From Treponema sp. (GTDB taxonomy: Bacteria; Spirochaetota; Spirochaetia; Treponematales; Treponemataceae): a DNA stretch of 8,874 bases. Below, piece by piece: positions 4,680 through 8,874 of the stretch. The stretch is from positions 1 to 8,874 of the forward strand of contig JAGADS010000299.1 in assembly GCA_017613485.1 (NCBI GenBank), read 5' to 3'. Both the position numbers and the translations under genes were made by a program. The notes beneath the pieces are model-generated. The model made no database searches and was not told the origin of the DNA. It saw only the letters and a list, made by a program, of their open reading frames with translations. Position 1 is the first letter of the stretch. Each line of letters starts with the position of its first letter.

Positions 4680-6233
4680 CTATTCCAGATCGTAAACCTT
4701 ACCGTATTCAATTGCCTCGACATTGCTGTAACCGTTTTCCTTAAGATGATTCATAAAGAATTCCTGAGAATCTTTTTCACCGTGCACAAGGAAAATCTTT
4801 TTAAGACGGCTTGTATCGATTGCATTAAGCCAATTGGTCATCTCACGGTAATCAGCATGTGCGGAGAATGCGTTGATTTTCTTAACCGCTGCCTTAACCT
4901 TGTACCAGTCACCCAGAATAGGAACCTCTTTTTCTCCTTCCAGAATGCGGCGGCCTAATGTATTCTCTGACATGTAGCCTACAATCAAAATGATGTTGCG
5001 CGGGTCGGTTATGCTGTTTGCAAGATGATAAAGAACACGTCCGGATTCACACATACCGTCGGCACTTATGATTATCATAGGTCCAGCTTTTTTATTCAGT
5101 TCCTTTGACTCATCAACACTCTGCACGAACGTCAGATCGTTAAAGCCAAACGGATTCTTGTGGTTCTGAAGGAATGTTTCTGTGGTCTGCTCGTCATAGC
5201 ATTCAGGATGCAGCTGGAAAATACCCGTTGCGTTTACTGCCATAGGACTGTCCACATAAACCGGAATGCGAGGTATGCGCTTTTTGTCCATGAGGATATG
5301 GAGGTAATAGACAAGTTCCTGAGCACGCTCAATTGCAAATGACGGAATTATGATTTTACCTTTGTTTGCAACAGCCGTCCTGATTACTGCCTCAAGATCA
5401 TCAAGTGCAACACCAGGTTCTTCATGCAGACGGTTACCATAAGTGCTTTCAAGGAAAATGTAGTCTGGTGCAGGGAAATCAGTTGAAGGATCACGTACAA
5501 TAGGCTTTCCTATACGGCCAAGATCCCCGGTAAACAAGACACGTACTTCATCGGCAGGGGCTCCAGTAAGTGCGATGTTTCCTTCCTCTTGATTTGTATT
5601 CTCCACAGACTTGCTGCCACCAAAAAGACGATGCCAGAATCTGCGTGAACCACCCATACCGGCACTTTCAGTTTTTCCAGAAAGAACGTTTTTCCGCTGT
5701 CCGGTAATTGTCATGTATGCAAGGGAACTTCCCAAAATGTGTCCTGCATCAAAGAATTCAAGCTGAACATCCGGTGCAATGAACATCTTGCGGTTATATC
5801 CAAGGGAGACAATCTGATTCGCAGCCTTTACACAATCCTCTTCATTGTACAGAGGCCTCCAGAAAAATTTCTCTCCCTTTTTGCGGGCCTGTTTTGCAAG
5901 GAATTCTGCATCTCGCGCCTGTATACGTGCCGAATCCATCATTACTATGTTTGCAAGATCACGTGTGGCCGGTGTGGCATAGATATTTCCTCTGTACCCG
6001 TTTTTCATCAGTACAGGCAATAAACCACAGTGGTCAAAGTGGGCATGAGTCAGAATTACAGATTCGATTTTATCTGCGGCAAAATCAAATTCCCTGTTCT
6101 TCTTATCTGCCTCTGCACGCTTACCCTGGAATGCACCACAGTCAATCATAAAACTGCGTCCGTCTATCTCTATGATATGCTTACTGCCCGTAACTTCCTG
6201 CGCGGCACCTAGTGAATAACAATGTATACTCAT
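4680..6233 (-). CDS. Metallo-beta-lactamase fold beta-CASP protein, RNA-processing exonuclease-like (YSH1/CPSF-type)
   Basis: A 517-residue cytoplasmic protein with the full set of metal and beta-CASP motifs: VTGSKH at 14-19, THAHFDHCG at 62-70 (H63, H65, D67, H68), DAGHILGSS with H165, TGDLGR with D237, LESTYGNR with E262 (motif A), FSAHAD with H459 (motif B) and LVHGE with H484 (motif C). The beta-CASP cap between about 265 and 440 contains SFAIERAQEL, SADGMCESGRVLYH and VGYMSENTLGRRI. The family includes zinc-dependent RNases; single-gene bacterial members of this type (COG1236 style) are usually annotated as RNA exonucleases, though substrates of most are unknown. An unusual insert of about 50 residues (roughly 178-228) separates motif III from motif IV. 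The ATG at 6233 has AGGGAG seven bases upstream (6246-6241). It is the first gene of an operon with slyX, with its own promoter and a hairpin in the leader. Confidence 0.9.
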   Translation of the reverse strand: MSIHCYSLGAAQEVTGSKHIIEIDGRSFMIDCGAFQGKRAEADKKNREFDFAADKIESVILTHAHFDHCGLLPVLMKNGYRGNIYATPATRDLANIVMMDSARIQARDAEFLAKQARKKGEKFFWRPLYNEEDCVKAANQIVSLGYNRKMFIAPDVQLEFFDAGHILGSSLAYMTITGQRKNVLSGKTESAGMGGSRRFWHRLFGGSKSVENTNQEEGNIALTGAPADEVRVLFTGDLGRIGKPIVRDPSTDFPAPDYIFLESTYGNRLHEEPGVALDDLEAVIRTAVANKGKIIIPSFAIERAQELVYYLHILMDKKRIPRIPVYVDSPMAVNATGIFQLHPECYDEQTTETFLQNHKNPFGFNDLTFVQSVDESKELNKKAGPMIIISADGMCESGRVLYHLANSITDPRNIILIVGYMSENTLGRRILEGEKEVPILGDWYKVKAAVKKINAFSAHADYREMTNWLNAIDTSRLKKIFLVHGEKDSQEFFMNHLKENGYSNVEAIEYGKVYDLE

Positions 6234-6264
6234 ATTCTATCTCCCTGCGTAAAGTAATCCCTCT

Positions 6265-6303
6265 AGGGCATCTCGAAAAACTGAAGTTTTTTCGAGGTTC
6301 CCT
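6265..6303. repeat. Inverted repeat / hairpin in the 5' leader of the beta-CASP gene
   Basis: Outer AGGG (6265-6268) pairs with CCCT (6300-6303). A symmetric 3-by-3 internal loop follows. Inner CTCGAAAAA (6272-6280) pairs with TTTTTCGAG (6288-6296) over a 7-base loop. It lies between two divergent genes, so it is not a normal terminator. If the minus-strand promoter at 6311-6339 is right, it would occupy the first forty or so bases of the beta-CASP mRNA and end 31 bases before the ATG. It could be a stabilising 5' hairpin, a regulatory target, or one copy of a dispersed palindromic repeat. Confidence 0.72.
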
Positions 6304-6310
6304 CTATATA

Positions 6311-6339
6311 ATTATACACCATAAAATGCGAATGCACAA
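6311..6339 (-). promoter_or_regulatory. Promoter of the beta-CASP / slyX operon
   Basis: The minus strand has TTGTGC (plus-strand 6334-6339) and a perfect TATAAT (6311-6316) with a 17-base spacer. Transcription should start near 6304, giving a leader of about 70 bases that opens with the 6265-6303 hairpin and ends with the AGGGAG ribosome site. The -35 box is a partial match. Confidence 0.58.
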
Positions 6340-6353
6340 ATTTTTTATTTCCC

Positions 6354-6380
6354 TTGTATAAATCACAGTAAACCTATACA
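6354..6380 (+). promoter_or_regulatory. Probable promoter of the MATE gene, leaderless or nearly so
   Basis: TATACA at 6375-6380 is followed by eight bases and then the ATG at 6389. TTGTAT at 6354-6359 is the best -35 candidate but gives a 15-base spacer, shorter than ideal. The expected start, seven to nine bases after the -10 box, is 6387-6389, leaving zero to two bases of leader. No Shine-Dalgarno is seen before the ATG. It is the weakest of the three plus-strand promoters. Confidence 0.5.
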
Positions 6381-6388
6381 CTGCTGGA

Positions 6389-7765
6389 ATGACTTTAGAG
6401 GCAAAATCCTTTTATAAACAGCTGTTTTTAATTGTTGGTCCGATGGCTCTGCAGAATTTGATATCTGCACTTGTCAACTCGGTGGATATTTTCATGCTTG
6501 GGTCGGTTGGACAGACTGCAATAGCGGCTTCCTCTCTGGCTGGGCAAATAGTGTTCATTTTGTTTATGGTCACAACAGGCCTTTCATCGGGGCTTGTTAT
6601 GCTGGCGGCTCAATACTGGGGTAAAAAGGACATACATTCAATCCAAACACTGGCTGGAATTGCATTGAGGATTTCTGCTTCCGTCGGACTTGTCTTTAGT
6701 CTGGCAGCCTTTTTTGCTCCAAATCTTTTAATGCGGATTTTTACCAATGATGATAATCTTATCTCTGTCGGTGCCTCGTATTTAAAGGCGGTCAGTTTTT
6801 CCTATTTCCTTATGTCGGTTTCCCAGATCCTTCAGGCTGCATTTAAGAGCACGGAAAAAGTCATGTTCGTCATGGTCTTGACCTTTGTCTCACTGGGTAT
6901 GAATGTTATCCTCAACGGATGTTTTCTGTACGGCTGGCTGTTTTTCCCGAAACTTGGCATTGTCGGAGTTGGAATTGCCACATCTATAGCACGCTTTATC
7001 GAGGTAACAATCTGCCTTGTTTATGCCGCAATGCAAAAAGAACTGGGCTTCGGTCTTCATCTTATATTCAGGCATAATAAGATTCTTACCCGTGATTTCT
7101 TTAAGTTCTCCTTACCCGCTGTAGGCAACGAGATGGTCTGGGGTCTTGCGTTTTCCATGTACTCTGTGATTCTTGGTCATCTTGGAGAAGACATTGTTGC
7201 CGCCAATTCTGTGGTCAATGTGGTGCGTAATCTGGGAACTGTCCTTGTTTTTGGAATGGCATACGGTGGTGCGATTGTTCTTGGAAAATACATGGGAGCA
7301 GATAATCTTGAGGTGGCGGAAAGAAATGCATCACGGCTTGGAAAAGTGACAGTCGGGGCTGGTTTTTTCGGAATGGTTCTTGTCTTGTGTCTGTACCCTG
7401 TCCTGCCATTTATCGCTGAGTTAAACGAAACTGCAAGTAATTACCGCTTCTGGCTCTTGATCATCAATTCATATTCAATTATTGGATGTGCCGTTAATAC
7501 AGGTTATATCTGCGGAATCTTCCGTGCAGGTGGAGATGCTAAATTCGGTTTCATTGCCGATGCTATCTGCATGTGGCTTGTATCACTTCCGCTGGGTCTG
7601 CTTGCCGCCTTTGTATTCAAGCTGCCTCCAGTATGGGTTTATTTTGTCCTGTACCTGGATGAGTTTGAGAAAATGCCTTTTGTAATTGCACATTACCTTA
7701 AGAAAAAATGGCTCAAAAACATCACACGAGATCAGGCAACACTACAGGCGGCAGAAGAAAATTAA
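6389..7765 (+). CDS. MATE-family multidrug/cation antiporter
   Basis: A 458-residue integral membrane protein with about twelve hydrophobic segments in two MatE repeats (roughly residues 13-175 and 238-400), the normal length for the family. The first repeat opens with VGPMALQNLISALVNSVDIF and MLG, the family's P..l...l...vD...vG signature (P18, D33), and has AAQYWGKKD at 73-81 after the second segment. The second repeat opens FFKFSLPAVGNEMVWGL (P243, N247, E248). The C-terminal Y..DEFEK...Y...KW is typical of MATE proteins of anaerobic bacteria. Members expel cationic drugs, dyes or metabolites using a proton or sodium gradient; the substrate is unknown here. It stands alone on its strand. 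The first codon follows a -10-like box by eight bases without a ribosome site. Its stop codon overlaps that of the convergent TPM gene, so no terminator fits between them. Confidence 0.93.
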   Translation: MTLEAKSFYKQLFLIVGPMALQNLISALVNSVDIFMLGSVGQTAIAASSLAGQIVFILFMVTTGLSSGLVMLAAQYWGKKDIHSIQTLAGIALRISASVGLVFSLAAFFAPNLLMRIFTNDDNLISVGASYLKAVSFSYFLMSVSQILQAAFKSTEKVMFVMVLTFVSLGMNVILNGCFLYGWLFFPKLGIVGVGIATSIARFIEVTICLVYAAMQKELGFGLHLIFRHNKILTRDFFKFSLPAVGNEMVWGLAFSMYSVILGHLGEDIVAANSVVNVVRNLGTVLVFGMAYGGAIVLGKYMGADNLEVAERNASRLGKVTVGAGFFGMVLVLCLYPVLPFIAELNETASNYRFWLLIINSYSIIGCAVNTGYICGIFRAGGDAKFGFIADAICMWLVSLPLGLLAAFVFKLPPVWVYFVLYLDEFEKMPFVIAHYLKKKWLKNITRDQATLQAAEEN

Positions 7766-8757
7766 AAGTGTCCGCTATGGTGTGAATGACCGCTGGGCCG
7801 GATTGTTGTTCCTCCGCCAAATGATGACCTGCCTCCCAGGCTGCTTGTGGATTCTGTCCTTATACGTACCCTGCTTGTCGTTGAATGTGTATAAACGTCG
7901 TTGCTCCTATTGAAGTTGATTCTACTGTCCTGAACATAACTGGCAGCCTCTGTTGCCATGTGGATGTTATTCATCTTTCTCTTTTCGCTTGAAATTCCTA
8001 TACCAGCAATAATCAGGGCAAGAGGTATCATTATTAAAAAGGTTGTGGAAAGCTGATCTTTTATCTGATCGAAAAATGAATAACTTTTTCCACTGTATTC
8101 ATAACCGTAATCATCATATTCATCAGGCCTTACATCGATTGGATCCCCCTCTTCAGCACGAATCAGGAAATTCTCTGAGACTGTTATATAATCCTTAAAG
8201 CCGCCATACCAATCATCATTGCGGAAATTACCCAGGAACTCATGTGACAGGACTTCTTTTCCGTAATCTGTGAATGCCGTGTTACCCCAGCCATATGCAT
8301 CAAGGTCATAGCTTCTGTCATCCATGGACATCAAAAGCAAAAGACCACGGTTGTCGTTTCCAAGACCGAAATTCATTCCGTCATAAATATATTCAGCCGC
8401 ATCCTCTATCTCATATCCGTATTCAGTATAGTCATTGATTATCACAAGATACACACCAAAATCGTGCCGCTCTGCTATTTCATGTGCAAGAAGTTCAAGC
8501 TCTTCATTTTGTTCATCTGTCAGAATACCCGCATTATCAACAACAAAAACCTCATCAGAATAATCATAGTCTGAATATGTAACTTCATCCTGTATGTCAG
8601 CTCCAATAGGAATTATGTCATCAACAGAATACTCAGCCTCATCTTCATCTGAAAAAATCGTCAGCGGACTGCCTTCTCCACCATGAGCAGCACAAAAGAC
8701 AAGAGGCGCCAAGGCAAACATCGTTATCGAAATCAATCTCTGAAAAATCCTTTTCAT
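7762..8757 (-). CDS. Secreted, membrane-anchored TPM-domain protein
   Basis: A 331-residue protein with, in order: an N-terminal signal peptide (basic MKRIFQR, then a hydrophobic core, likely cut after residue 24); an acidic segment, about 30-68, rich in D, E and Y; a TPM domain at about 68-200, starting VFVVDNAGILTDEQ and containing NRGLLLLMS and DLDAYGWGNTAF; a second acidic tyrosine-rich linker (209-222); one transmembrane helix at about 237-255; and a basic, Ser/Gly-rich cytoplasmic tail with SSFGGGTT, ending GHSHHSGHF. The TPM domain (TPM_phosphatase, Psb32/YgcG-like) would sit outside the membrane; phosphatase activity is reported for some relatives but roles differ, so none is claimed. 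The ATG at 8757 has AAGGGG six bases upstream. The upstream gene ends 29 bases earlier on the same strand, so they are probably one operon. Its TAA shares the palindromic TTAA with the stop of the MATE gene. Confidence 0.85.
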   Translation of the reverse strand: MKRIFQRLISITMFALAPLVFCAAHGGEGSPLTIFSDEDEAEYSVDDIIPIGADIQDEVTYSDYDYSDEVFVVDNAGILTDEQNEELELLAHEIAERHDFGVYLVIINDYTEYGYEIEDAAEYIYDGMNFGLGNDNRGLLLLMSMDDRSYDLDAYGWGNTAFTDYGKEVLSHEFLGNFRNDDWYGGFKDYITVSENFLIRAEEGDPIDVRPDEYDDYGYEYSGKSYSFFDQIKDQLSTTFLIMIPLALIIAGIGISSEKRKMNNIHMATEAASYVQDSRINFNRSNDVYTHSTTSRVRIRTESTSSLGGRSSFGGGTTIRPSGHSHHSGHF

Positions 8758-8786
8758 TCTGTACCCCTTAAAACTCCACTCAAATG

Positions 8787-8874
8787 TCAGTTAAAAAAAT
8801 ACGCCAGTATGCAGGCAACAATCGGACCGCCAATAAGAAGAGAAAGAAGGAATTTGATAAAGAAGCGTCCCACC
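8787..8874 (-). CDS. C-terminal end of an unidentified membrane protein (runs off the right edge)
   Basis: The minus strand is open from the window edge to a TGA at 8789-8787, giving 28 residues: VGRFFIKFLLSL, then LIGGPIVACILAYFFN. This is one hydrophobic helix ending two or three residues before the stop, the pattern of a membrane protein's last segment. The other two minus-strand frames give less plausible peptides. It lies 29 bases upstream of the TPM gene on the same strand, so it is probably the preceding gene of that operon. Too little is visible to name a family. Confidence 0.5.
   Translation of the reverse strand, partial: VGRFFIKFLLSLLIGGPIVACILAYFFN

Noticed and set aside
6307..6312. 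A plus-strand TATAAT as a promoter for the MATE gene
   Set aside because: It arises from the self-complementary overlap with the minus-strand -10 box, has no acceptable plus-strand -35 box, and lies about 80 bases before the gene.
8690..8757. Lipoprotein signal in the TPM protein (Cys22 after LVF)
   Set aside because: Phe at the -1 position does not fit a lipobox, even the relaxed spirochaete form; an ordinary signal peptide cut near residue 24 explains the N-terminus better.

Overview
This is a bacterial chromosomal window of moderate GC content with tightly packed genes. Gene content (type III basic amino acid decarboxylase, AEC carrier, SlyX, beta-CASP RNase-like protein, MATE transporter, TPM protein) and protein style fit a host-associated or rumen spirochaete of the Treponema type. 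That is an impression from the proteins, not a test; no rRNA or marker gene is present. I see no tRNA, rRNA, CRISPR array, insertion sequence or prophage.

Layout from the left. (1) A minus-strand operon from about 1723 down to the left edge: a lysine/ornithine-type decarboxylase, a small membrane-associated HEXXH protein overlapping its 3' end, and the first 34 codons of a LysR-type regulator joined by an ATGA overlap. (2) A divergent promoter region (1707-1806). (3) Two plus-strand genes, an AEC-family carrier (1807-2766) and an AAA ATPase with a TOPRIM-like half, OLD-family-like (2806-4350). Each has its own near-consensus promoter placed so that transcription should begin on the first base of the start codon. 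(4) A 65-bp nested palindrome and a degenerate 24-bp tandem repeat between two convergent transcription units. (5) A minus-strand pair, an MBL/beta-CASP protein followed 3 bp later by slyX, with a hairpin in the 5' leader. (6) A plus-strand MATE transporter, again with a nearly leaderless promoter. (7) A minus-strand TPM-domain protein that shares a TTAA double stop with the MATE gene, preceded by the last 28 codons of an unidentified membrane protein at the right edge.

The most interesting signal is in initiation, not gene content. The plus-strand genes lack a usable Shine-Dalgarno and have a -10 box six to eight bases before the start codon, while the first genes of the minus-strand units (and the TPM gene) have an ordinary Shine-Dalgarno. 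Second is the intergenic architecture: a palindrome whose two halves differ by paired changes and which could terminate transcription in both directions, and a different palindrome in the leader of the putative RNase gene. The AAA/TOPRIM gene is the best candidate for an accessory or defence function, but it stands alone and nothing around it confirms that.
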